Source: Phycisphaerales bacterium (GTDB taxonomy: Bacteria; Planctomycetota; Phycisphaerae; Tepidisphaerales; Tepidisphaeraceae). Taken from it: DNA of 36,318 nucleotides. Where the stretch lies: the NCBI GenBank assembly GCA_020847545.1, contig JADLBV010000006.1, positions 1 to 36,318 on the forward strand, read 5' to 3'. The position numbers and the translations under genes were made by a program. How positions within the stretch are numbered: the stretch's first letter is position 1; every line of letters starts with the position of its first letter. Below the pieces are notes generated by a model. The model had not been told where the DNA came from. It saw nothing but the letters and a program-made list of their open reading frames with translations, and did no database searches. Below are positions 25,950 through 34,559 of the stretch, in pieces.

Positions 25950-26855
25950 ATGAGTGAGAACACCGTCCATTCCATCAATGAACGTGCCGCCGCCGAGTAT
26001 TTCAAACGCGGCAATGAGGCCGAAACCCAGGGTTCGCACGAGCGTGCCGTTGATTTTTATGAGCGCACGCTGAATGAAAACCCCGATCACGAACAGGCCT
26101 GTTTTCGACTGGCGGTGCTGTATGACCGACAGGCGGACGATGCCAAGGCGATTGAGCTGTACGAGCGGATCTGCACCGGTTCGCCGGTTCCGATCAACGC
26201 CTTGATGAATCTGGCGATTTTGTACGAGGACAACAACCACTACGAAGAGGCGTATCGTTGCCTTGGCGCGGTGTTGCGGTCCGATCCGAATCATGCCCGG
26301 GCGCGGCTGTACATGAAGGATGTGGAGTCGGCGCGGTCGATGTATTTTGATGAGGATTCCGACCACCGCAGCGATCGTCGCAGCGCGGTTCTGGAAGTGC
26401 CGCTGAGCGATTTTGAGCTGTCGGTTCGTTCGCGCAACTGTTTGAAGAAAATGAACTTGCGCACGCTTGGGGATTTGCTCCGCACGACCGAGCAGGAATT
26501 GCTCGGATACAAGAATTTTGGCGAAACCAGCCTCAGTGAGATCAAGGCGTTGTTGGCCAGCAAGGGTTTGAGGTTGGGTCAGGCCGCCGAGAACAAGGAG
26601 GGGGCATCGGGCCAGAGCGCGGCCGAAGTGGATGACACGCCACCGGAAATTCTGAGCAAAAACGTGGCCGATCTGGAACTTTCGGTTCGCAGTCGCAAGG
26701 CGCTGCAGCGGCTGAATATCAACACCATCAGCGACTTGACGGCGCGCACCGAAGATGAGTTGCTGGGGTGCAAGAATTTTGGCCAGACCAGCCTGAATGA
26801 GATCAAGCAACAACTCGGCACGCTTGGGATTTCGCTTCGGAAGCTGGAAGAATAG
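25950..26855 (+). CDS. TPR protein with two RNA polymerase alpha C-terminal domains
   Basis: A 301-residue soluble protein. Residues 12-125 hold three TPR repeats. Two alphaCTD-like domains follow at 152-210 and 239-297, separated by an acidic linker. The first reads FELSVRSRNCLKKMNL and NFGETSLSEIK; compared with E. coli alpha it keeps R265 (Arg160), N268 (Asn163), C269, G296, S299 and E302, but K298 is Thr. The second keeps Arg but has Lys at N268 and Thr at K298. No alpha N-terminal domain is present, so it cannot replace alpha in the core enzyme. It could bind UP-element DNA or activators, or compete with alpha. Such proteins occur in Planctomycetes. Preceded by a good promoter. Confidence 0.9.
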   Translation: MSENTVHSINERAAAEYFKRGNEAETQGSHERAVDFYERTLNENPDHEQACFRLAVLYDRQADDAKAIELYERICTGSPVPINALMNLAILYEDNNHYEEAYRCLGAVLRSDPNHARARLYMKDVESARSMYFDEDSDHRSDRRSAVLEVPLSDFELSVRSRNCLKKMNLRTLGDLLRTTEQELLGYKNFGETSLSEIKALLASKGLRLGQAAENKEGASGQSAAEVDDTPPEILSKNVADLELSVRSRKALQRLNINTISDLTARTEDELLGCKNFGQTSLNEIKQQLGTLGISLRKLEE

Positions 26856-26909
26856 GACAGCCAAGCCGGTCATGGACAGGCCGGCCAAACAAAAGAGGCA
26901 TCGGAGGCC

Positions 26910-28136
26910 ATGGCTCGATTGATTTTGCGAGCACTATTCCCACTGCTGTTGCTGGTTCCACTGGCGTGCAGCCGTGAAAACCCCGCCATCTTGAGCAACG
27001 CCGCCGGCGTGCCGCTGGTGCGGGTGAGGTTGTTGCAATCCCAGGAAAGCGTCACCGTCGCCGCCAGCCAACCGCCCACCGTCCGCACCAGCGCGGACAA
27101 CACCCCCCGGCCGCTGCAATTTCCCAATTCTCCCGTATCGGTCACATTTGGTCCGGGCGGATGGCGCATTGGCTCGCTAACACTCAGCCCGGGCGTGCTG
27201 ACCATTCAGCCGGCGGCCGATGGCTCGGTGGTGGTCAATGGTCAGAGGTATCGCGGCCAGTATCGTTTTGTGCCGGTCACGGCCAATCGTTTTGATGTCA
27301 TCAATGATGTGGATGTTGAAAGCTATCTGATGAGCGTCGTCTCAAAGGAGATGCTGCGGCTGTGGGATGCCGAATCGTACAAGGCCCAGGCTATCGCCGC
27401 CCGCACATACGCCCTGTATGAAGCCAGGACCACGCCCGCCGGCCGGGGATGGGATGTTTACGACGACGAGCGTTCGCAGGTCTACGGGGGTATTGGCGCG
27501 GAAACTGACAAATCGATCAATGCCGTGCAATCCACCCGCGGGATTGTTCTGGCGTATGGGCCGGCCGGCCAGGAACGGATCTTCAAAGCCTATTTTTCAT
27601 CCTGCTGCGGAGGCATCGGCCAATCGGCCTATGACGCTTTTGGCGATCCGTGGTCCGAACCATTGTCCGAGCAAAACCACGGCACATTGTGTTCGGCCTC
27701 GCCCGCCTTTAATTGGGGGCCACTGGCCATCGCCAAGGATGAATTGACCCGCCGAATCCGCTCATGGGGTGAGCGAAAAAACCGTGCGGAAAAGGACATG
27801 GCGCTGCTGACGAGCATCGAGATCCAGGCGAGAAATCGCCTTGGTCGGCCGGTGCGGTTTTTATTGACCGACATTCGGGGCGCCCGCTACAGCCTGTCGG
27901 GCGAAGAGACCCGCACCGCCATCAACAGCAATGCCGGCAATGGGCCGGTGCTTTATTCGAGCTTCTTTCGCACCATCAACGACGCGGCCGCCATTCGGTT
28001 TGTCGACGGTCACGGCCGGGGGCATGGGGTGGGAATGTGCCAATGGTGCGCCCAGGCCATGGCCGAGCGGGGTTACAAGGCAAACCAGATCGTGCTGTGG
28101 TCCTATCCGCGCAGCAAGCTCGTCAAGGCGTATTAA
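26910..28136 (+). CDS. SpoIID/LytB-domain protein, likely peptidoglycan lytic enzyme
   Basis: A 408-residue exported protein. The hydrophobic N-terminus ends in LLVPLAC, a lipobox-like site with Cys20. The SpoIID domain runs from about residue 125: VDVESYLMSVVSKEM carries the presumed catalytic Glu147, followed by AQAIAARTYAL, the FSSCCGG cysteine pair and the C-terminal GHGRGHGVGMCQWCAQAMAERG. In SpoIID these elements form a lytic transglycosylase that cuts glycan strands lacking stem peptides. A GGAGG site precedes the ATG. It follows the alphaCTD protein by 54 bases and is convergent with the kinase gene. Confidence 0.85.
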   Translation: MARLILRALFPLLLLVPLACSRENPAILSNAAGVPLVRVRLLQSQESVTVAASQPPTVRTSADNTPRPLQFPNSPVSVTFGPGGWRIGSLTLSPGVLTIQPAADGSVVVNGQRYRGQYRFVPVTANRFDVINDVDVESYLMSVVSKEMLRLWDAESYKAQAIAARTYALYEARTTPAGRGWDVYDDERSQVYGGIGAETDKSINAVQSTRGIVLAYGPAGQERIFKAYFSSCCGGIGQSAYDAFGDPWSEPLSEQNHGTLCSASPAFNWGPLAIAKDELTRRIRSWGERKNRAEKDMALLTSIEIQARNRLGRPVRFLLTDIRGARYSLSGEETRTAINSNAGNGPVLYSSFFRTINDAAAIRFVDGHGRGHGVGMCQWCAQAMAERGYKANQIVLWSYPRSKLVKAY

Positions 28137-28156
28137 GATTAAAAACAGTGTCGGAA

Positions 28157-29050
28157 TTATTCCGCGGCGGAACGAATCAGGTTGTCCCGGTTCGTGGCGT
28201 GATGGATGGTTTCCAGTCGGCGGATGACTTCGGACATATTTTCCGGCCGTTTGGAGGGGACGGTTCGCACGCAATCCATCACCAGGTTGGAGAGGCTTTC
28301 GGGAACCTTGGGATTGATTGTGCGGGGTGAGGACATCTGCCCATCGACCAGGAAGCTGTTTTCCGTCTTTTTAAGTGTAAAAAGGGTGGGCAATTTCTGG
28401 CCGGTCAATGACCAGTACATGGTGGCGCCGAGGTTGAAAATGTCCGTTCGGACCGTGACCGGCTGGCATTTGACCTGTTCGGGGGCGATGTAGTCGGGTG
28501 TTCCCTGAATGCGTTGTTTGGCCGTGCCGATTTTGCAGGCCTGGCCGAGGTCGATCACTTTGACCTGGCCGGCGTGGTTGATCAGGATATTGTTGGGTTT
28601 GAGGTCGCAATGGACGAATCCGAGTCCATGCAGCGAATCGAGCGCCTGCGCGGTTTGGATGAAGCACGAGACCATCCCCAGCATGTCCGTGGGGAGGTTC
28701 ATGTCCAGCGGCATTCCATCCACCAGTTCCATGACCACGATGGCCTCGGTGATTTTGCGTAAGAGTGTCCGTTCGACCTTGTAATCGAATGACCGGCGCA
28801 GTCCGGAGTGGTTGACCTGTCGACCAACTTCGTATTCGGCCTCCAGTTGCGAGATAAACCGGATGTCCCGGTCGGTTTTGCGCAAAACGTGCTTGATCGC
28901 CAGAATCTGTTTGGTGTTGGGATTGGTGCCGGCATAAATGGTGCTGCCAGCGCCGGTGCCGATGTGCTCTATGATGTCATAGCCAAAGAGCGACCGTGGC
29001 AGGTCCACGCTCGAAGAAACCAATGAAGAACCGTTTGGCCAAAGACTCAT
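28157..29050 (-). CDS. serine/threonine protein kinase, non-RD type
   Basis: A 297-residue cytoplasmic Hanks-type kinase with the domain filling the protein, no membrane helix and no sensor. Visible elements are the G-loop GTGAGS (31-36), Lys53 in the AIK motif, the catalytic HCDLKPNN (147-154) in which Arg of HRD is Cys, the metal motif DLG in place of DFG (167-169), and APEQ (189-192). The HCD form marks a non-RD kinase that does not need activation-loop phosphorylation. The lysine and both aspartates are kept, so it should be active. The ATG at 29050 is preferred over an upstream GTG. It follows atpA on the same strand after 236 bases and converges on the SpoIID gene. Confidence 0.88.
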   Translation of the reverse strand: MSLWPNGSSLVSSSVDLPRSLFGYDIIEHIGTGAGSTIYAGTNPNTKQILAIKHVLRKTDRDIRFISQLEAEYEVGRQVNHSGLRRSFDYKVERTLLRKITEAIVVMELVDGMPLDMNLPTDMLGMVSCFIQTAQALDSLHGLGFVHCDLKPNNILINHAGQVKVIDLGQACKIGTAKQRIQGTPDYIAPEQVKCQPVTVRTDIFNLGATMYWSLTGQKLPTLFTLKKTENSFLVDGQMSSPRTINPKVPESLSNLVMDCVRTVPSKRPENMSEVIRRLETIHHATNRDNLIRSAAE

Positions 29051-29125
29051 ATACACGATGATCCAAAAGAAAAAAGCCGTTGTATGCCGCCCCTCATCGG
29101 CGGCCCGGCGGGAAAGACATTACCC

Positions 29126-29147
29126 TTCCCGTATAATAATACGGAAA
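29126..29147. promoter_or_regulatory. palindrome with TATAAT-like core in the atpA-kinase gap
   Basis: CCGTAT-AATA-ATACGG (29129-29144) is a perfect 6-bp inverted repeat, extending with one mismatch to about 9 pairs. The core reads TATAAT on the plus strand and TATTAT on the minus. It could be a -10 element for the kinase overlapped by an operator. No good -35 is seen. Confidence 0.4.
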
Positions 29148-29286
29148 GTCCACTGATTTATTGAACGGAAGGAAAATTTTGACCCTTTGGCCGCTCGACG
29201 CCTTCAAGTGGGGGAAAATACGACTGATCTGACGCCTACGCCGTTTGGCGCATGTCCGATAACTGCCGCAAATTCAGGTCAATTCG

Positions 29287-30798
29287 TTACTTACGCCAAG
29301 CCCGCTCCTTGAAGTCCGTGAGGGTTTGTTTCAGTTGAGTTTCGATTTCGGCCGTCAGTTCCTTCTTGTCGGCCAAGGCTTTTCGCAGGCCGGCGGCGCT
29401 GGTATCGATGTATTTCAGCAACTCGTTCTGGAACTGCTGGACACGGTTGATGGCGATATCGTCCAGATAACCTTGGGTGCCGGCGTAGATGACGATGACT
29501 TCCAGCTCCATCGGCATGGGTTTGAACTGGGGCTGTTTGAGGAGCTCAACCAGTCGGGCACCGCGGTCCAATTGCTTTTGGGTGGCTTTGTCCAGTTCGG
29601 TACCAAGCTGGGCAAAGGCTTCGAGTTCGCGATAGGTGGCCAAGTCCAAGCGCAGGGAGCCGGCGACCTTTTTCATCGCCTTGCTTTGGGCATTGCCGCC
29701 GACGCGGCTGACGGAGATGCCGACGTTGATGGCCGGGCGCACGCCAGCGAAGAAGAGGTCCGGTTCGAGGTAAATCTGGCCGTCGGTGATGCTGATGACG
29801 TTGGTCGGGATGTAGGCCGAGACTTCACCTTCCTGGGTTTCGATGATCGGCAGGGCGGTGAGCGAACCGCCGCCTTTGTCGGCCGACAGTTTCACGGCAC
29901 GTTCCAGCAGGCGGCTGTGTAGATAGAAGACGTCGCCGGGATATGCCTCGCGGCCGGGCGGGCGGCGGAGCAGCAGCGACAACTGGCGATAGGAGGCCGC
30001 CTGTTTGGAAAGGTCGTCATAGACGCACAGCGTGTGCTGCCCTTTCCACATGAAATACTCGGCCATGGCGCAGCCGGCGTAGGGAGCGATGTATTGCAGC
30101 GGGGCCGGGTCGGCGGCGCCGGCGACGACGACGGTGGTGTATTCCATCGCGCCATGCTGGCGGAGGATTTCGACCACGCCGGCAACCGATGATTCCTTTT
30201 GGCCGACGGCGACGTAGAAGCACTTAACGCCGGTTCCCTTCTGGTTCAGGATCGCATCGAGTGCGATGGTGGTTTTGCCGGTTTTGCGGTCGCCGATGAT
30301 CAATTCGCGCTGGCCGCGGCCGATGGGGATCATCGAGTCGATGGCCTTGATGCCGGTTTGCAGCGGTTCCTTGACCGGTTGGCGGTCGGCGATGCCGGGG
30401 GCGACGATGTCGAGCTTGCGGGTTTCGGTGCTGGCGATGGCCGGGCCGCCGTCCAGCGGCTGGCCGAGGGGGTTGACCACACGGCCGATGACCGCGTCGC
30501 CGACGGGCACTTCGAGCAGTCGGCCGGTGGATTTGACCTGTTCGCCTTCCTTGATGTCAAGGTAGTTGCCGAAGATGACGGCGCCGATGGAGTCTTCCTC
30601 GAGGTTGAAGACCTGGCCCATCGTGCCATTCTCGAATTCGAGCAATTCGCCGGCCATCGCGTTGCGAAGGCCGTAAATGCGGGCGATACCGTCGCCGACT
30701 TCGATGACGGTGCCGACTTCGCTGACTTGCAGCTTCTGCTCGAAATCAGCGATTTCGCGACGAAGCACACTGGTGATTTCCGCTACGTTGATGGCCAT
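29287..30798 (-). CDS. atpA: ATP synthase F1 subunit alpha
   Basis: A 503-residue subunit of the catalytic head. The P-loop reads GDRKTGKT (about 172-179), preceded by [10 protein letters not shown]; the C-terminal signature [14 protein letters not shown] is complete. Length is normal. It is the last gene of the run atpZ-I-B-E-F-H-A. No atpG, atpD or atpC follows; a 236-bp gap and a kinase gene are there instead. The alpha subunit binds nucleotide at the non-catalytic sites; the beta and gamma partners must be encoded elsewhere. Confidence 0.97.
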   Translation of the reverse strand: MAINVAEITSVLRREIADFEQKLQVSEVGTVIEVGDGIARIYGLRNAMAGELLEFENGTMGQVFNLEEDSIGAVIFGNYLDIKEGEQVKSTGRLLEVPVGDAVIGRVVNPLGQPLDGGPAIASTETRKLDIVAPGIADRQPVKEPLQTGIKAIDSMIPIGRGQRELIIGDRKTGKTTIALDAILNQKGTGVKCFYVAVGQKESSVAGVVEILRQHGAMEYTTVVVAGAADPAPLQYIAPYAGCAMAEYFMWKGQHTLCVYDDLSKQAASYRQLSLLLRRPPGREAYPGDVFYLHSRLLERAVKLSADKGGGSLTALPIIETQEGEVSAYIPTNVISITDGQIYLEPDLFFAGVRPAINVGISVSRVGGNAQSKAMKKVAGSLRLDLATYRELEAFAQLGTELDKATQKQLDRGARLVELLKQPQFKPMPMELEVIVIYAGTQGYLDDIAINRVQQFQNELLKYIDTSAAGLRKALADKKELTAEIETQLKQTLTDFKERAWRK

Positions 30799-30857
30799 GA
30801 TCCAATCTCTCCGGTTCTGTTTGTTGGTTGTGTTGTGATTCTTTGTTCCGTAATCGA

Positions 30858-31421
30858 TTATTTATTCGGCCGATGGCTTAACAATTGTTGTTTCATCGAC
30901 TGCAACTGTGACCGCACCGAGGCGTCGATCAACTGGTCACCGACCCGCACCACCAGCCCGCCGATGATCGATTCATCCACATATTGATGGACGACCGCCT
31001 CTTTTCGCAATGCCTTGCCGACATGCTGGCGAACCTCTTCCAATTCATTGGCCGGCAGTTTGTGGGCGACGGTGACATCCACCTCGATCTTGCCCAATTG
31101 GTCATTGAGCAGGTCTTCGTAGGCGTCGGCGATTTCGCCAAGCAATTTCAATGATCCGCGGCTGTTGAGCACCCGCAGAAAGTTCCAGACCAGCGGCGAG
31201 ACGTTGCCTGAGAATATCTTTTCCAAAAGGGCCGTGCGTTCGGTTGAACCGATGGCCGGATCGGACAGGATCGTCTTAAATGTCGGGTTGGACTCGACGA
31301 TTTCCTGCAACTGGCCCAATTCCTGAGCCAATGACTCGGCCTGTTGGCGTTCATTGGCCAGATCAAGCAGCGTTTTCGCATACGCCACGGCCGCCGCGGA
31401 AAAATGCTGGGATGCGTTCAT
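30858..31421 (-). CDS. atpH: ATP synthase F1 subunit delta
   Basis: A 187-residue protein with the OSCP/delta pattern: an N-terminal helical bundle (residues 8-110) starting [17 protein letters not shown], and the C-terminal signature [25 protein letters not shown]. It joins the peripheral stalk b subunit to the top of the alpha/beta head. It lies between atpF and atpA with a gap of about 60 bases on either side. Confidence 0.95.
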   Translation of the reverse strand: MNASQHFSAAAVAYAKTLLDLANERQQAESLAQELGQLQEIVESNPTFKTILSDPAIGSTERTALLEKIFSGNVSPLVWNFLRVLNSRGSLKLLGEIADAYEDLLNDQLGKIEVDVTVAHKLPANELEEVRQHVGKALRKEAVVHQYVDESIIGGLVVRVGDQLIDASVRSQLQSMKQQLLSHRPNK

Positions 31422-31479
31422 GTGTTCATCGCCAAAGGTCGAAACTCACATTTTCACTGATACTACTGTACACGGTCAT

Positions 31480-32130
31480 TTACTGACGATTCAGTGTCTG
31501 CAACTGTTCCAGGCTGCCGCGGACCAATTCACGCTGGTCGTCGGCGTTGAGATTTCGGCGAAGGATTTTTTCCGCCACACTGGTGGCCAGACCGGCCGCC
31601 TGTTCATAAATCTCGGAGATGGCGTTGTTCTTGGCCGATTCGATGTCGCGATTGGCCCGTTCCTTGATTTCTTCGGCTTCCTGCTGGGCGTGGGTGCGGA
31701 TGGTGGCCGCCACACGCTCGCCGTCGGCGGTCGCCTGATTGATCATCTGACGCACTTTTTCCTGGGCGGCGTTCAATTGCTGGGTGTAATCCCGCAGGGT
31801 GGATTCGGCCTTGGCGCGGGCTTCTTCGGCGTCGGCGATGTCCTTGCGAATGCGCTCTTCCCGCTTTTTCAGTCCGGCCAGGACGTTTTTCCATGCGGTG
31901 GGATAGAGCACCACCAGCAGCACGACGAAGATGATGACCACCCACAGCGCCTGCATGTAGGTTTCGGATGAACTCATGTTGGGCAGCACATCCGGCTTTT
32001 CATGTTCTTCGTGGGCAGCGTTTACGGCCTGATGAACCTCGGCGGCGTGCGGGTCGGCCGCGAGCGCCGGGCGGTACATCGCCGCCATGGCCATCAGAAT
32101 CGCCAACGTTGGAAGCAGTCGCTTGAGCAT
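31480..32130 (-). CDS. atpF: ATP synthase Fo subunit b with an N-terminal signal-like segment
   Basis: A protein of about 216 residues. Unlike E. coli b, which opens with its membrane anchor, this one starts with MLKRLLPTLAILMAMAAMYRPALA, a typical cleavable signal peptide, then about 35 polar residues rich in His and Glu before the true anchor (ALWVVIIFVVLLVVLYP). The remaining 140 residues are the charged coiled coil of the peripheral stalk. The ATG at 32130 has AGAGGA 8-9 bases upstream; ATG 32148 has no site. It lies between atpE and atpH. Confidence 0.88.
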   Translation of the reverse strand: MLKRLLPTLAILMAMAAMYRPALAADPHAAEVHQAVNAAHEEHEKPDVLPNMSSSETYMQALWVVIIFVVLLVVLYPTAWKNVLAGLKKREERIRKDIADAEEARAKAESTLRDYTQQLNAAQEKVRQMINQATADGERVAATIRTHAQQEAEEIKERANRDIESAKNNAISEIYEQAAGLATSVAEKILRRNLNADDQRELVRGSLEQLQTLNRQ

Positions 32131-32216
32131 CTCGTGAATCCTCTTCATAAATAAGGGGCCGTCAAAATTGGCCCAAGGCACGCAGCGGGTTGTTCACCCG
32201 TTGCGTACTGTAGGTT

Positions 32217-32501
32217 TTAGAACGCGCCGATCTTGCCGCCCAACTGAAGGCAGATGACCAGTGCGAAGAAGGTGAAACCTTCGATCAACGCCGCGGCGAT
32301 GATCATGTTCGTGCCGATTCGGCCGCCGGCTTCGGGCTGGCGGGCGATGCCTTCCATCGCCTGGCCGGCCAGGTGGCCGATGCCCTTGGCGCCGCCGATG
32401 ACGGTCAACCCCGCGCCAAGCCCCGCGGCAAGCATGCCCAGGCCTTTGTCGGCGAAAAGAACGGTCTGCGTGGCTTGCGCCAGCATGGACAACATGGACA
32501 T
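32217..32501 (-). CDS. atpE: ATP synthase Fo subunit c
   Basis: A 94-residue two-helix membrane protein forming the rotor ring. Helix 1 has the glycine pattern AAGLGAGLTVIGGAKGIG, the polar loop is the conserved ARQPEA, and helix 2 carries the ion-binding Glu in AALIEGFTFFALV. The residues after this Glu are G-F-T rather than the S/T set of sodium rings, so a proton ring is likely. A strong GGGAGGAG site precedes the ATG, fitting the high copy number of c. Confidence 0.96.
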   Translation of the reverse strand: MSMLSMLAQATQTVLFADKGLGMLAAGLGAGLTVIGGAKGIGHLAGQAMEGIARQPEAGGRIGTNMIIAAALIEGFTFFALVICLQLGGKIGAF

Positions 32502-32648
32502 TTCAGACTCCTCCCGGAACTTTCGTCCGGACTGTGCATCGTACGCCGAACGGCATTCGATGCGGATGAATGGTTTGCCGATCTTGAATTAAAATGCCCC
32601 GGCGTCGGCTGCTCATGGGCGAATTTCGTTTCAAATACCAATTTCCAA

Positions 32649-33767
32649 TCAATGTTCCGGCGCCACCGCGCTGGCAATGAAGAGCGTCACCAGGAAGACA
32701 AAGATATACGCCTGCAAAAACGCCACGAACAATTCCAGCATACGAATCAACAGGCTCAGGATCGTCACCGGCGCTCCGATTCCGATCTGGGCCGCCACGC
32801 CGGCGGTCACAGGGATCAGCAGGATCAACGCCGCCAGCACAATGTGACCCGCGATCATGTTGGCGAAAAGACGAATCATCAATGCGAACGGCTTGATGAC
32901 CGCGCCGATCAACTCAAGGACCAGCAGCAACAGCCAGATCAATACATCCGGCGCCCAAAGTATCTTCGACTGTCCCGGCTGTGGCTTGAATGGATGCGGC
33001 GCGAAGTTCCAGAAATAGAGTGGAATCGACAGCAATGCCGCGGCCGCCGGGTTCATTCCCTTGCCGTGTGCGGCATGGTCATCTGTTTGATGCGTCCCGC
33101 GACCGCCATGGCCCGGATGTTCATCATCGTGATAGTGGTGGGTGGGGTCGCCCAATGCCTTGAATTCCTGCGGCACATCCGCCGGCAGGGCATCGCCGCG
33201 CACATGTTCCAGGTCGTGTGCCGCCTCGTGGGGCGGGTGACCGTTGCTGGTGTGTTCCTCGTGGTGGGCGTGATGACCGTAGGTTCCCTGAATCAATGAC
33301 TTGGCCACCTGCACAATACCGTTGATGTGAATGAAGAAAAACGCACAAACCGCCAGCGCCCCGGTGGTGATTGGCGTGCCGGTCGCCGTCCCGCCGATGT
33401 GTGAAGGTTTGCCGGTGATCAGCGTGATGATCTCATCTATCGGAATCTGCCCCAGCAGGTTGCTGAACAGGATGAAGAAGAATAGCGTCCACAAAAAGGG
33501 CACGAACCGATCCGTGTGTTCCTTGAGCGCCGGCCGAAACACTTCAACCCGCAGAAACTCCAGAATTGATTCAAAAAAGTTGCGGGATCCCCTGGGCGCT
33601 TCGGTATAAGCCCGTCGAAAGAGCGACGGAAAGACCAGTAGCATCAACACCGCTGTCACCAGCGCCATCAGCATCTGGTTGGTCATCGGAAACGGCCCGA
33701 TGTTCCAGTGCAGCGAGTGCGGCAGGACATGTTCCAGAGGGTCCGCGGCGGCGATCAATCTCAGCAT
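32649..33767 (-). CDS. atpB: ATP synthase Fo subunit a with a histidine-rich loop
   Basis: A 372-residue subunit a, about 100 longer than E. coli. The proton path is complete: Arg299 in PFALMIRLFANMIAGH, His308 at the position of E. coli Glu219, Glu345, and Gln352 in LQAYIF. The extra length is an insertion between helices at about residues 160-240, of which 165-234 holds 17 histidines plus many Asp and Glu (33066-33275). The insertion replaces the short loop after helix 3 and would lie on one membrane face. It follows atpI by 10 bases. Confidence 0.93.
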   Translation of the reverse strand: MLRLIAAADPLEHVLPHSLHWNIGPFPMTNQMLMALVTAVLMLLVFPSLFRRAYTEAPRGSRNFFESILEFLRVEVFRPALKEHTDRFVPFLWTLFFFILFSNLLGQIPIDEIITLITGKPSHIGGTATGTPITTGALAVCAFFFIHINGIVQVAKSLIQGTYGHHAHHEEHTSNGHPPHEAAHDLEHVRGDALPADVPQEFKALGDPTHHYHDDEHPGHGGRGTHQTDDHAAHGKGMNPAAAALLSIPLYFWNFAPHPFKPQPGQSKILWAPDVLIWLLLLVLELIGAVIKPFALMIRLFANMIAGHIVLAALILLIPVTAGVAAQIGIGAPVTILSLLIRMLELFVAFLQAYIFVFLVTLFIASAVAPEH

Positions 33768-33777
33768 AGGAAATTCT

Positions 33778-34173
33778 CTACGATTTCACGGCGGGGGGCG
33801 TCATCGGGGCGGCTTTGACCGCTCGAACATACGCGACAACCACCACCATCAGCGTCACCCAGTAAAACAACAGCAACCAATAGATCAACGAACCGCCAAG
33901 CGGAAACCGACCCATGATCGCGACGGCCGCCATGCCGATTCCAACCAGCAGTTGCACCGTTGTGCCCGCCAGCCCGGCCTGCGACATCGTCGCCTGCGAG
34001 CCGTGCTTTGCCAGCAACAGCGGCACCAGCGCCAATTCCCCGCTGACGATGCCGATTCCGGCACTGACCAGCACCGCGCGCACCGGAAAAGTCCACCCGG
34101 CCGCCGCGAACGCCGCCCAGGCGATCAATCCGATCCCCGCCACCACCAGCGGAACCGCCAGCAAGCCACGCAT
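33778..34173 (-). CDS. atpI: ATP synthase subunit I-like membrane protein
   Basis: A 131-residue protein with four hydrophobic helices: LAVPLVVAGIGLIAWAAFAA, VLVSAGIGIVSGELALVPLLL, TVQLLVGIGMAAVAIMG and LIYWLLLFYWVTLMVVVVAY. Size, topology and position directly before atpB fit AtpI, which helps assemble the c ring and may take up Mg2+. Sequence identity to E. coli AtpI cannot be judged by eye. The start follows the atpZ stop by one base, so translation is coupled. Confidence 0.75.
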   Translation of the reverse strand: MRGLLAVPLVVAGIGLIAWAAFAAAGWTFPVRAVLVSAGIGIVSGELALVPLLLAKHGSQATMSQAGLAGTTVQLLVGIGMAAVAIMGRFPLGGSLIYWLLLFYWVTLMVVVVAYVRAVKAAPMTPPAVKS

Positions 34174-34174
34174 C

Positions 34175-34381
34175 TCAATCCTTGTTCATCCGGATCGCTT
34201 CGCGAATCAACAGATACAACCCGGCCGCCAAGCCGATCATGGCCCCGATCACCATTCCCCAGGACCACTGATACCGCTTGTCCAGCCACCAGCCGACCAA
34301 TGAGCCAAGGCCCACGCCGACCGCCACTTCCAGCCCCATGCCCAGATACCGGCCCATGTTAGGCTCGTTGTTATCGGGCAT
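34175..34381 (-). CDS. atpZ: AtpZ/AtpI family small membrane protein
   Basis: A 68-residue protein with two helices: MGLEVAVGVGLGSLVGWWLD and WGMVIGAMIGLAAGLYLLI. The G-x-x-x-G-rich first helix and the W-W-L-D-K-R turn are typical of AtpZ (F0F1-ATPase subunit family, DUF/AtpZ), which works with AtpI in magnesium or calcium transport and c-ring assembly. A start 10 codons upstream (TTG at 34411) is possible, but the ATG at 34381 has AGGT 7 bases before it. It is the first gene of the atp run. Confidence 0.8.
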   Translation of the reverse strand: MPDNNEPNMGRYLGMGLEVAVGVGLGSLVGWWLDKRYQWSWGMVIGAMIGLAAGLYLLIREAIRMNKD

Positions 34382-34405
34382 GGTTGACCTGCCGATCAAA
34401 ACTTC

Positions 34406-34463
34406 GTGCAATTTTGCACAAACTCGGCGCTAAAAACATCCGCCAGGCACTCTACCGGCGGAT
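34406..34463 (-). promoter_or_regulatory. atp operon leader with two inverted repeats
   Basis: The perfect palindrome GTGCAA-TT-TTGCAC (34406-34419) and the 7-bp hairpin ATCCGCC/GGCGGAT (34438-34444 and 34457-34463) lie upstream of atpZ. On the minus strand a TTGACG with 17 bases to TACTGT lies further upstream (about 34507-34480) and could be the operon promoter. All parts are weak individually. Confidence 0.35.
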
Positions 34464-34559
34464 TTAAGGCCATAACAGTAGTCACCGACCCCCTTCCCGT
34501 CAAGTTTGATTCCACCTCGTTTGGATTGCGTTTGATGGGGGGGCGCTTATGCTGTGGAC

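Noticed and set aside
28152-28164. A bidirectional terminator between the SpoIID and kinase genes
   Set aside because: CGGAAT-T-ATTCCG is a perfect but tiny inverted repeat that overlaps the kinase stop region and has no T-run.
33066-33275. A frameshift or foreign insertion in atpB
   Set aside because: The frame is intact through the His-rich part, and the flanking helices and Arg299 region are normal, so it is a genuine loop.
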